Shown here in pieces: positions 1 to 6,553 of a stretch of 12,416 bases of DNA (within the stretch, counting starts at the first letter, position 1; every line of letters starts with the position of its first letter). The notes below the pieces were generated by a model, which did not search any database, had not been told where the DNA came from, and was given only the letters and a program-made list of their open reading frames with translations. The stretch is taken from assembly GCA_002389705.1 (NCBI GenBank), contig DGQJ01000075.1:235-12650 (forward strand), read 5' to 3'. A program made the position numbers and the translations under genes. The DNA comes from Bacteroidales bacterium UBA4417 (lineage in GTDB: Bacteria > Bacteroidota > Bacteroidia > Bacteroidales > UBA4417).

Positions 1-1
1 T

Positions 2-361
2 ATTGTTTCCAATGAAAATACTTTAACTTTTTATGCAACAGAGACAGATACGAGTGTTTTAATCTCAAATCTGCTTCAGAGAAAACTAAGTAGGGATAGA
101 TTGTCACTTAAAGAATCAGATGATTACTTATCCGATGGTACTGAATTAACATTTTATCATGATTCAATTAATTCATACACAATATTTGAGGGTTTGCAAA
201 TTGTCTCATCTGGTTTCTGGAAAAAGAAACATAACAGGATTGAGATTTATGACGAATGTCTTGATAGAAAATTCTATTTCAAAATAAGTAATGGAATTAT
301 AGTGAAAAACAATTTCTTTTCTACTAAATCTAAAAACAAAATTGAAAAAACAGCTAATTGA
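2..361 (+). CDS. Hypothetical protein, C-terminal part (5' end outside window)
   Basis: The reading frame is open from the first bases of the window to a TGA at 359-361, giving 119 visible residues. There is no methionine in the visible part; the only start-like codon is a TTG at 101 with no clear ribosome binding site, so the gene most likely begins upstream of the window. The protein is rich in Asn, Lys, Ser, Phe and Ile, shows no signal peptide or membrane segment in the visible part, and ends in a Lys/Asn-rich tail. Its codons are more AT-rich than those of the phosphate genes further right, which would suit an accessory or recently acquired gene, but that is inference. I do not recognise a family. 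A non-coding explanation cannot be excluded. Confidence 0.55.
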   Translation: MVSNENTLTFYATETDTSVLISNLLQRKLSRDRLSLKESDDYLSDGTELTFYHDSINSYTIFEGLQIVSSGFWKKKHNRIEIYDECLDRKFYFKISNGIIVKNNFFSTKSKNKIEKTAN

Positions 362-605
362 ATCAAAGATTGGCCCCATCTCAATGGCAAGATTATCATA
401 GATTAACAATAAATAAAATACGATGCATAATCTTGTAGGCGGCCCCGCCAGCAAGCACATACAGTGAGTTCATCTCCCCTATTTCGGTTAAGGTTTACTT
501 GTCGGGAATTACCGTAAAAATTCAAAAAAAATAAAATCCTGCGACTGAAAGGTGGCAAGGATTATTTAGTATTAGCAGTATTTGTTTTGCTTTACGCAGT
601 TAAAG
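362..605. other. Gene-free spacer with inverted repeats
   Basis: No convincing gene is seen here; the open frame on the minus strand at 206-460 overlaps the upstream gene and has no support. Three structures are visible. A 9-bp perfect inverted repeat, CAAGATTAT at 388-396 and ATAATCTTG at 427-435, encloses about 30 bases. A short GC-only hairpin, GGCGG and CCGCC, lies at 438-449 and stands out in an AT-rich stretch. A 10-bp perfect inverted repeat, TTTTGCTTTA at 585-594 and TAAAGCAAAA at 601-610, has a 6-base loop and abuts the terminator of the minus-strand gene to its right. None has an assigned function. Confidence 0.5.
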
Positions 606-636
606 CAAAAAAGACCATGCCTGTGAGCATAGTCCT
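606..636 (-). terminator. Rho-independent terminator of the small regulatory-domain gene
   Basis: Read on the minus strand, a stem with arms GACTATGC (634-627) and GCATGGTC (620-613) closes a 6-base loop. The single mismatch becomes a G-U pair in RNA, and the stem can be lengthened by A-U pairs. It is followed directly by a run of T (612-607). It lies 25 bases past the stop codon of the gene ending at 661, where its terminator should be. Confidence 0.8.
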
Positions 637-660
637 TCTGCAATAACTATCAGTCGCGAC

Positions 661-1011
661 CTATCGGACAGCGTCGAGTTTTACTGCAATTTCTTCCTTT
701 TCGCCCGGGTTTACTTTCAGATTTTCGATCAGGCTGTTTTTATACGAAATCAGCGAAAGAATCAGGTTATAGTTTCCCGGATTCAGATTGTTAATTACAA
801 ATGATCCGTCGAGATTGGTATACACTTTTGTTTCGGTACCTTCAATAGAAATTGCTACGCCAACCAATGATTCGCCGGTTTTGTTATCAATTACTTTTCC
901 CGAAATGCTTGCTCTTGAAGCGGAAACAACGGGTTGATCGCCTGTGGCAAAAACATTATTAGTTACTGCCAAAATCAGTCCGGTTATAACAAGGTAAAAA
1001 ATTCGTTTCAT
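661..1011 (-). CDS. Small secreted carboxypeptidase-regulatory-like domain protein
   Basis: A 116-residue protein from the ATG at 1011. A longer frame reaches 1053 but would start upstream of the -7 promoter box at 1034-1041, so the 1011 start is preferred; it also puts a clean signal peptide (about residues 1-22, ending VFA) at the N-terminus. The rest, residues 38-113, is one Ig-like beta-sandwich of the CarboxypepD_reg-like type with the hallmark DG and PGNYNL motifs. It aligns without gaps over 76 residues to residues 25-100 of the TonB receptor encoded at 1632-4466, with about 32 identities by hand count. It has no plug, barrel or catalytic domain, so it is a free periplasmic or surface domain rather than a receptor fragment with a broken end. 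A Pho-box-like promoter lies in front and a terminator behind, so it forms its own unit. Its molecular role is unknown. Confidence 0.85.
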   Translation of the reverse strand: MKRIFYLVITGLILAVTNNVFATGDQPVVSASRASISGKVIDNKTGESLVGVAISIEGTETKVYTNLDGSFVINNLNPGNYNLILSLISYKNSLIENLKVNPGEKEEIAVKLDAVR

Positions 1012-1033
1012 CTGTCTTAATTTTTTATACTGG

Positions 1034-1089
1034 CAAAAATACGGCTCGAACATTAACCCAGTATTACAGCCATATTAAGTTTATGTTAA
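1034..1089 (-). promoter_or_regulatory. Pho-box-like promoter, four 11-bp repeats plus -7 box
   Basis: On the minus strand the pentamers TTAAC, TTAAT, GTAAT and TTAAT begin at 1089, 1078, 1067 and 1056, exactly 11 bp apart. The last begins 19 bp before the TTTG (1037-1034) of the -7 box TATTTTTG at 1041-1034, which fits the Bacteroidota consensus TAnnTTTG. The ATG at 1011 follows 22 bases after the box. This is one of the two sites in the window with four clear repeats (the other precedes pstS). Control by a PhoB/PhoP-type regulator is inferred from spacing and motif. Confidence 0.75.
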
Positions 1090-1107
1090 TCGTTCCGGCG
1101 TGTGGAA

Positions 1108-1572
1108 TTACTGAACATCAAATTTTCTTTCGTTTGTCAGGTTGCCTTTTTCATCCCAAATCCGCCAGGTTCCGGTTTTATCGCCATTTGAGTAATACAT
1201 TTCGTAGCGCAGCGTGCCATTCTCGTCCCAAATCCGCCAGATGCCATCCTTTTTATTATGACGATAATTGGCCTCGGCAATTTTTAAACCCGTTTCATTG
1301 TATGTAATCCAACAGCCATGCTTTTGACCCTCGAAGTATGAGCGTTGTTCCTGAAGTTTTCCGTTTTCAAAATAGATTTCTGAAATTCCGTCTTCCTGTC
1401 CGTTTCGGATATTCTGAACTTGTTTTACGTTTTTGTTTGGCCAATATTCAGTATAAACGCCGGTATACAGCATCCCGTTTTTATAAAAATACCCATCGCT
1501 GAACTCAAGTGCCTGGCTGTAAGCACTTGTTAACACCAACAGCAATAATGAGACTAATAGCAGTTTTTTCAT
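1108..1572 (-). CDS. Secreted MORN-variant repeat protein (YwqK-like)
   Basis: A 154-residue protein with a signal peptide (about residues 1-20, ending SAYSQ), followed by four or five repeats of about 24 residues from roughly residue 34 to the end. The repeats have a Gly-rich turn, an aromatic pair and an NG turn, as in the MORN_2 / YwqK family. The last two repeats share the motif WRIWDE at residues 112-117 and 136-141, and even share a 15-base DNA identity (1154-1168 and 1226-1240), so this unit duplicated fairly recently. Family members are often labelled antitoxins in databases, but nothing here suggests a toxin partner and the signal peptide argues for an envelope location. It starts 59 bases after the receptor stop codon with no terminator or TTTG-type -7 box between, so it is probably co-transcribed with the receptor. 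Function unknown. Confidence 0.85.
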   Translation of the reverse strand: MKKLLLVSLLLLVLTSAYSQALEFSDGYFYKNGMLYTGVYTEYWPNKNVKQVQNIRNGQEDGISEIYFENGKLQEQRSYFEGQKHGCWITYNETGLKIAEANYRHNKKDGIWRIWDENGTLRYEMYYSNGDKTGTWRIWDEKGNLTNERKFDVQ

Positions 1573-1631
1573 AAGCTTTGTTTTAATTTTTCATAATAAC
1601 ATTTGACGCATCAGATAGTGGCTAAACGAAC

Positions 1632-4466
1632 TTACCTGTTAAAGTTAACAACAACGCCCAGCGAGTATAAACTACCAGGTTTATAGTCCAGCGTCGACTG
1701 CTGGCGATTTACGGTGGCAGCTTTTGTGTCAGTATATTTCACAAATTGTTTTTCCACAACATGTTGGTTTAGTATATCCTGTACACCGGCTTTAATCTGT
1801 AAGTTCTTACCTAAGTCCTTGGTTATAGTGAGATCGAGTACATTGCGGGGCATTTCGTACACATCAGGCGTATCGAGACCGACCACAACAATTCGCTTAC
1901 CGATTACATTATACAGCAGGCTCACCATAAGTCCGTGATAGTTATCCTGGTAGTACAAGCCAAGGTTTACGATATATGGCGATTGCCCCTGCATAGGTCG
2001 TTTTGCTTCGGCTGAATAAAATTTTGCAGTATCAAGTTTAATTTCACTTTTAATAAATGAGGCGTTGGCAACCAGCATAAAATCTTTAAGGTACCTGAGG
2101 AAATTGTCTTTTTTAGCCAGGCTTTGCAATGATTTCCGGATTTCGATTTCGGCACCGTAGTTATTAGCGCCCAGGGCATTCTGGAAAGTATAATCTTTAC
2201 CGCTACCCGAATTAATTTCGATAGTTTCAATCGGCTTGTTGAAATTCTTGTAGAATACGCCTAAAACAAACGTTTCGCTTGGGCTTGGGTAATATTCGTA
2301 ACGTAAATCAAAATTGCTGATTTTGGCATTTTCGAGTTCAGGATTACCACGCACCAGTTTTTTCATTTCAAAATCATAAAACGCAAAAGGAGCTATTTCA
2401 CGAAACTCGGGGCGATTGATGGTGAGTCCATACGAAATGCGAGCCAGCGACTTTTCAGTAAAATTATAGCTAAGGTTTGCCGACGGGAAAAAATCAGTTT
2501 TGTCAATTACTATATTTACGGCTTCGCTTGCATTGTCGCTCGAAAAGCTGTGCATCTCCTGGTCATTTTTCTCCATGCGCACACCGGTGTACAAATTTAA
2601 TTTTGTTGAAAAAGGAAGATTAACGGCCAGGTAGGTTGCAAGCAAATGGTTTGTGGCCATGTAAGAATCACTTTTATTGGTAGTTTCATCAATTTTAAGA
2701 CCTGTAGTTGTATTGATGTTGGTATCCGCAAAAATCACGTCAACAGGCTCATAAGGTAGTCCCCAGTTGAATTTTGATGTATTCGAAATTGCGTAGCCGA
2801 TAAGCCTTGCACTAAAATCGCGGTTTTTCTTTTCGATATACATGCCCGCTTTAAGCTGTGGTTTAAAGTTTCCGAATTGGAAGGTATTTGAAAAATTAAA
2901 GTTCCCGATGTAGATATGTTCTCTCAAATCCTGATAAACTCGTCCGGATAATTCAGGTGAAGCTGAAAATGAAAAATTTACCCCGTACTGACCATAGTAC
3001 TGATTATCGGGATCTTCAGCCAGGGAGCTTGATAATCGTTTTAAATCAGGCTGGTATTTGTCAGCATACGAATAACCCAGGGTCCAATCGAAATGGGCCA
3101 GGTTATTCCTGAAACTGTGATCGCCCGCCAATTGTCCGGAATATGTATTCCTGCTGCTAAAACTCAGCTCTTCGGAGCGTATGGTTAATCCTCCGTAGTT
3201 ATCGCGACCACTGCGATCAATAACCTGGGTGTACCCCTGGTGATTGTATAAGTTGCGAAATTCGACTTTCTGGTTTTTACCAAAAACAAACAGCCAGTTG
3301 CTCAATGCTCCTATCTTAGCAGTTGCCCTGCTGCGTATATCATTAAAATAATAATTGGTATCCGAAACATCCTTAACAGTATCATATTGCTGGTAGTCGG
3401 CACGAAAAATATTGTCAACATCCTGGGAATAGCTGTATGTAAAACTGTTAATGGTTCCAACAGATACTTTGCCAACCAGGAATCGTCGGGTAAGTCCAAA
3501 CTGGAAACGCTGATCAGGAATTGCGGTACTAACTGCCGGTGTCCATACTTTATCCAACTCACGTCCAAGCCTTTGCCGCTCCATCTTATCAGTAACTTCA
3601 TTCAGATGCGCTGGGAAGTCAGCCGGCAGTGCCTTGCTCCCATCGTCGAATCCTAACCAATCGTATTTACTCATCCGGTAATTATTAAAATCTTTAAAAG
3701 TAGCTCCCGGTCTGTAGGAGGTGGAATATGCCAATGAAAAACTGTTTTTATCCGCATTATTTTTTGTAAAAATTTTAATGGCAGCTCCAGAGAAATCTGC
3801 CGGCAAGTCGGGTGCGGGACTTTTGAACACCAGTATATTTTCGAGCATCGAGCTGGGAATAACATCAAAGGAGAAAGCCCTGACATCAGCTTCTGAACTG
3901 GGCGTTGATGCATTATTCAACCAAACTGTATTGTATCGCTGGCTCAAACCCCTTACCATTACAAAACGGTCATCCATAATGGTTATTCCGGGCACACGCC
4001 TGATTACCTCGGATGCATCGCGGTCCTGCGAACGATTTATTTGTTGGCTCGAAATACCGTTAACCACCAGGTTGCTCATTTTCATGGTCGATAACATTGA
4101 GATTTCGCTGCCGCCGATCCTGTTTTTGGCCGATATAACCACGCCTTCGAGCGCCACGCTGTTGCCTTCCAGTTCAATATTCAACTCAAGCATTTCATTA
4201 CGCACTACTTTTATCTTCTCAATAACCTGTGTTTTGTAGGAAATATAAGAAATTACCAGGTTGTAATTTCCCGGCGCTATGCTTGTAATTGCATATTTAC
4301 CATCGAGGTCAGTGGTTGATCCGGTGGTTGATCCTTGTATTAATACAGTTGCCCCTATTAAAGTTTCGTGGGAAACCTTATCTGTAACAACTCCCTTAAT
4401 CCCGGTTTGCTGGGCAATCAATAATGTACTGAAAAATAAAAGTATTAATGTGAGGTAATTTCTCAT
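1632..4466 (-). CDS. TonB-dependent outer-membrane receptor with N-terminal regulatory-like domain
   Basis: A 944-residue receptor from the ATG at 4466. Earlier in-frame starts exist (ATG 4487, TTG 4502), but the -7 box lies at 4500-4507, leaving almost no leader for the ATG at 4487 and none for the TTG; 4466 gives a leader of normal length and a compact signal peptide (about residues 1-19, LLIAQQ). Then come a CarboxypepD_reg-like domain (about 23-100; DLDG, PGNYNL), a plug domain (about 125-236, with RRVPG and VRGLSQRY) and a C-terminal 22-strand-type barrel ending in an aromatic-rich strand (VVVNFNR). Such receptors carry bulky or scarce ligands across the outer membrane using TonB-ExbBD energy. 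The ligand cannot be read from sequence. The Pho-box-like promoter and the pst neighbours suggest phosphate or a phosphorylated compound. No SusD-like partner is present; the divergent T9SS protein may be the partner. Confidence 0.95.
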   Translation of the reverse strand: MRNYLTLILLFFSTLLIAQQTGIKGVVTDKVSHETLIGATVLIQGSTTGSTTDLDGKYAITSIAPGNYNLVISYISYKTQVIEKIKVVRNEMLELNIELEGNSVALEGVVISAKNRIGGSEISMLSTMKMSNLVVNGISSQQINRSQDRDASEVIRRVPGITIMDDRFVMVRGLSQRYNTVWLNNASTPSSEADVRAFSFDVIPSSMLENILVFKSPAPDLPADFSGAAIKIFTKNNADKNSFSLAYSTSYRPGATFKDFNNYRMSKYDWLGFDDGSKALPADFPAHLNEVTDKMERQRLGRELDKVWTPAVSTAIPDQRFQFGLTRRFLVGKVSVGTINSFTYSYSQDVDNIFRADYQQYDTVKDVSDTNYYFNDIRSRATAKIGALSNWLFVFGKNQKVEFRNLYNHQGYTQVIDRSGRDNYGGLTIRSEELSFSSRNTYSGQLAGDHSFRNNLAHFDWTLGYSYADKYQPDLKRLSSSLAEDPDNQYYGQYGVNFSFSASPELSGRVYQDLREHIYIGNFNFSNTFQFGNFKPQLKAGMYIEKKNRDFSARLIGYAISNTSKFNWGLPYEPVDVIFADTNINTTTGLKIDETTNKSDSYMATNHLLATYLAVNLPFSTKLNLYTGVRMEKNDQEMHSFSSDNASEAVNIVIDKTDFFPSANLSYNFTEKSLARISYGLTINRPEFREIAPFAFYDFEMKKLVRGNPELENAKISNFDLRYEYYPSPSETFVLGVFYKNFNKPIETIEINSGSGKDYTFQNALGANNYGAEIEIRKSLQSLAKKDNFLRYLKDFMLVANASFIKSEIKLDTAKFYSAEAKRPMQGQSPYIVNLGLYYQDNYHGLMVSLLYNVIGKRIVVVGLDTPDVYEMPRNVLDLTITKDLGKNLQIKAGVQDILNQHVVEKQFVKYTDTKAATVNRQQSTLDYKPGSLYSLGVVVNFNR

Positions 4467-4499
4467 GTAATTCAATATTATTTTCATATTAAACAGCCG

Positions 4500-4544
4500 C
4501 AAAACTATGCGCTAAATATTAACTCACCGTTAACTAAATATTAT
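4500..4544 (-). promoter_or_regulatory. Pho-box-like promoter of the TonB receptor
   Basis: On the minus strand ATAAT, TTAAC and TTAAT begin at 4544, 4533 and 4522, 11 bp apart. The last lies 19 bp before the TTTG of the -7 box TAGTTTTG (4507-4500), which fits TAnnTTTG. A possible fourth repeat at 4555 (AAATT) is too degenerate to count. The two outer repeats share ten identical bases (CTAAATATTA on the plus strand at 4512-4521 and 4534-4543). Confidence 0.72.
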
Positions 4545-4632
4545 GATAATAATTTTTCAAATGGATGTTATAATTTCCTGTATCTCAATGTGTATACTTA
4601 TATATTTATTACTAAAATCAAATAACAATTTG

Positions 4633-4688
4633 ATTCGATTTCCTTAATAATGGTTTAACACGAAGCTATTTTTTTCGGTCTACATTTG
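4633..4688 (+). promoter_or_regulatory. Pho-box-like promoter of the T9SS protein gene
   Basis: Two clear repeats, TTAATA at 4644 and TTAACA at 4655, are 11 bp apart; the flanking positions in register, 4633 (ATTCG) and 4666 (CTATT), are degenerate. The -7 box TACATTTG (4681-4688) fits TAnnTTTG, and its TTTG is 19 bp after the register position 4666, the same distance as at the other four promoters. The start codon follows at 4712. It is back to back with the receptor promoter, about 90 bp away, so the two genes can respond to the same signal. Confidence 0.65.
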
Positions 4689-4711
4689 CCTCAAATCAAA
4701 AACTAAAAAAG

Positions 4712-6292
4712 ATGAAAAAATTATTACTCTTAAACTTCATGTTGATTTGCCTGGCAATGACCAGCTACAGCCAAAACACAATTAATGATCAGTTTTTCCA
4801 GCAAGTACCTTTCAGGGGAGCATTCGGAACAGCTAACGACTGGACTTCTGGATGGGCAAACTGGAACTGTCAGAATACAGTTTATCCTGACATTAATACT
4901 ACAGTGCAGGGCGAGCTTACTGCCAATACCACCTGGACTTCCAATAATGTTTACCTGATAAAAGGATTTTATTATGTACGTGCCGGTGTAACTTTAACTA
5001 TTCAGCCTGGTACAATTATCCGTGGCGACAAAGACACAAAAGGAACACTTATTATTGAACAAGGAGCCAAGCTGATAGCAGAAGGCACAGTAAATCAACC
5101 TATTGTATTTACATCGAACTTCGCGCCAGGCAACCGGGGTTATGGCGACTGGGGCGGAGTAATTCTTTGTGGATACGGGATTATTAATTCACCTGGCGGA
5201 ACAGCAATTATCGAAGGTGGTCCTACTTCGGTGTATGGCGGCACAAACAATGCCGATAACAGTGGCATCCTAAAATTCGTCCGCATTGAGTTTCCGGGTA
5301 TTCCTTTTGTTCCGGACAAAGAAATCAACGGACTGACTTTTGGCGGTGTTGGAAACGGCACACAGATTGACTACATACAAATATCGTACAGTGGTGATGA
5401 TTCATTCGAATGGTTCGGCGGCGCAGTGAACTGCCGGCACCTTATAGCTTACCGGGGATGGGACGATGATTTTGATACTGACAATGGGTTCTCGGGTATG
5501 CTTCAGTTCGGAGTATCATTGCGCGATAAAGATATAGCTGATCCGGGTTCAGGATCAAATGGCTTTGAGTCGGATAACGACGCGACAGGAAGCTCGAATT
5601 CACCTGTTACCCACTGTATATTCAGTAATTTTTCCGTTTTTGGGCCCAAATATGATCTTACAACTACTATAAATGCAAATTTCAAGCGTGCCATGCACCT
5701 TCGCAGGAATACCATGCTTAATGCCTATAATTCAGTTTTCACAGGCTGGCCAGCCGGTTTATTCCTTGATGGAACTGCTACTCAAACAAATGCAACAAAT
5801 GGCGATTTGAAACTTCAGCGTTGTGTACTTTCAGGGATGGGCAAGTTTTTTAACAGTTCATTTGAGCATGACTTCTTCATGACACAGGCTTTTGGAAATG
5901 ACACTTTAGCTACAAACGACTTGCTTGGATATGTTGATCCGTACAACCTTGCACAGCCAAATTTCCTGCTACAGAGCAGTTCCGTTCTCAAATCGGGTTC
6001 AATATGGCCTCAAAACGGCGTTAAAGAAAATAAGGCAGTTTTTGCCAGCTCAATTTATCCAAACCCGGTTTCGGACAAATCTACTATTCAGTTTACACTC
6101 GACAAAGCTTCGAACATAGTTGTTTCAGTTTATAATGCCACCGGATCAAAGGTTGCTGAAATTGCAGATGCTCAGTATCCGGCAGGTGAAAACAAAATCA
6201 GTTTCAATGCATCTTCTCTTCCGAAAGGTTTGTACTTTGTCAGGATAGATAATGGCTTCAGCCATAGCGCTGCAAAGATGATCGTTAAATAA
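4712..6292 (+). CDS. Secreted beta-helix-like protein with T9SS type A sorting domain
   Basis: A 526-residue protein with a signal peptide (about 1-20, ending TSYSQ). The central part (about 90-430) has short repeated beta-strand stretches such as LTIQPGTIIRG and LIIEQGAKLIAEGT, typical of right-handed parallel beta-helix-like proteins of Bacteroidota, and an unusually acidic patch rich in Asp, Gly and Trp (around residues 230-290). Residues 446-526 form a T9SS sorting domain: YPNP near its start, a middle beta-strand block, then LPKGLYFVRI and a basic end. The protein should therefore cross the outer membrane through the type IX system and be released or anchored at the surface. No catalytic motif of a phosphatase or nuclease is recognisable to me. 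It is divergent from the TonB receptor with matching promoters, which suggests paired function at the cell surface; binding of a phosphate-containing ligand is only a guess. A strong terminator follows. Confidence 0.88.
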   Translation: MKKLLLLNFMLICLAMTSYSQNTINDQFFQQVPFRGAFGTANDWTSGWANWNCQNTVYPDINTTVQGELTANTTWTSNNVYLIKGFYYVRAGVTLTIQPGTIIRGDKDTKGTLIIEQGAKLIAEGTVNQPIVFTSNFAPGNRGYGDWGGVILCGYGIINSPGGTAIIEGGPTSVYGGTNNADNSGILKFVRIEFPGIPFVPDKEINGLTFGGVGNGTQIDYIQISYSGDDSFEWFGGAVNCRHLIAYRGWDDDFDTDNGFSGMLQFGVSLRDKDIADPGSGSNGFESDNDATGSSNSPVTHCIFSNFSVFGPKYDLTTTINANFKRAMHLRRNTMLNAYNSVFTGWPAGLFLDGTATQTNATNGDLKLQRCVLSGMGKFFNSSFEHDFFMTQAFGNDTLATNDLLGYVDPYNLAQPNFLLQSSSVLKSGSIWPQNGVKENKAVFASSIYPNPVSDKSTIQFTLDKASNIVVSVYNATGSKVAEIADAQYPAGENKISFNASSLPKGLYFVRIDNGFSHSAAKMIVK

Positions 6293-6315
6293 TTTTTATA
6301 TCATTTTAAGCTATC

Positions 6316-6348
6316 AGAGGCTGCCCCCAAAAAGGCAGCCTCTTTTTT
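6316..6348 (+). terminator. Rho-independent terminator of the T9SS protein gene
   Basis: A 10-bp perfect GC-rich stem, AGAGGCTGCC (6316-6325) and GGCAGCCTCT (6334-6343), has an 8-base loop and is followed by a T run to 6348. It lies 23 bases after the stop codon and separates this gene from the porin, which has its own promoter. Confidence 0.93.
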
Positions 6349-6467
6349 ATGAATTATTTACTAGCGGCAGCACTTAATCATAAGTTAATATAAATAGCAT
6401 TCAGAGCAGACATATACATTCCATATAAAACTGATTTACATCTATTTATAACACAGTGCAAATGCAC

Positions 6468-6523
6468 TTAACAATTATTTAATACCCAGGTAACAATTTG
6501 GTTAATTGATAATGTGTCCTTTG
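6468..6523 (+). promoter_or_regulatory. Pho-box-like promoter of the porin gene
   Basis: TTAACA at 6468, TTAATA at 6479 and GTAACA at 6490 are 11 bp apart; the fourth register position, 6501, has GTTAAT, whose core is displaced by one base. TTTG at 6520-6523 begins 19 bp after 6501. The upstream half of the -7 box is GTCC rather than TAnn, the same kind of deviation as at the pstS promoter (GTAC), so these two may depend more on an activator than the others. The ATG at 6554 follows 30 bases after the box. Confidence 0.7.
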
Positions 6524-6553
6524 CCTGCAAAATTTAACCAATTATTCACGAAA

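Noticed and set aside
1012..1053. Longer start for the small regulatory-domain protein at 1053
   Set aside because: The extension runs across the promoter -7 box and puts 14 non-signal residues before the signal peptide.
1108..1572. Toxin-antitoxin function for the YwqK-like protein
   Set aside because: It has a signal peptide and no adjacent toxin-like gene; the label comes from family naming only.
1620..1650. TTAAC motifs on the minus strand just before the MORN-type gene, as a possible further Pho-box
   Set aside because: They are spaced 6 bp, lie in the last codons of the receptor gene, and no TTTG follows at the required distance.
3721..4239. 172-residue open frame on the plus strand inside the receptor gene
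   Set aside because: It is antisense to a well-supported coding region, has no recognisable domain, and is explained by the receptor's codon usage.
4467..4502. Longer receptor start codons at 4487 (ATG) and 4502 (TTG)
   Set aside because: The -7 box at 4500-4507 would leave almost no leader for 4487 and overlaps 4502, while 4466 gives a leader like those of the other regulated genes.
6506..6553. Longer porin start at TTG 6506
   Set aside because: It lies upstream of the -7 box (6516-6523); the ATG at 6554 gives a normal signal peptide.
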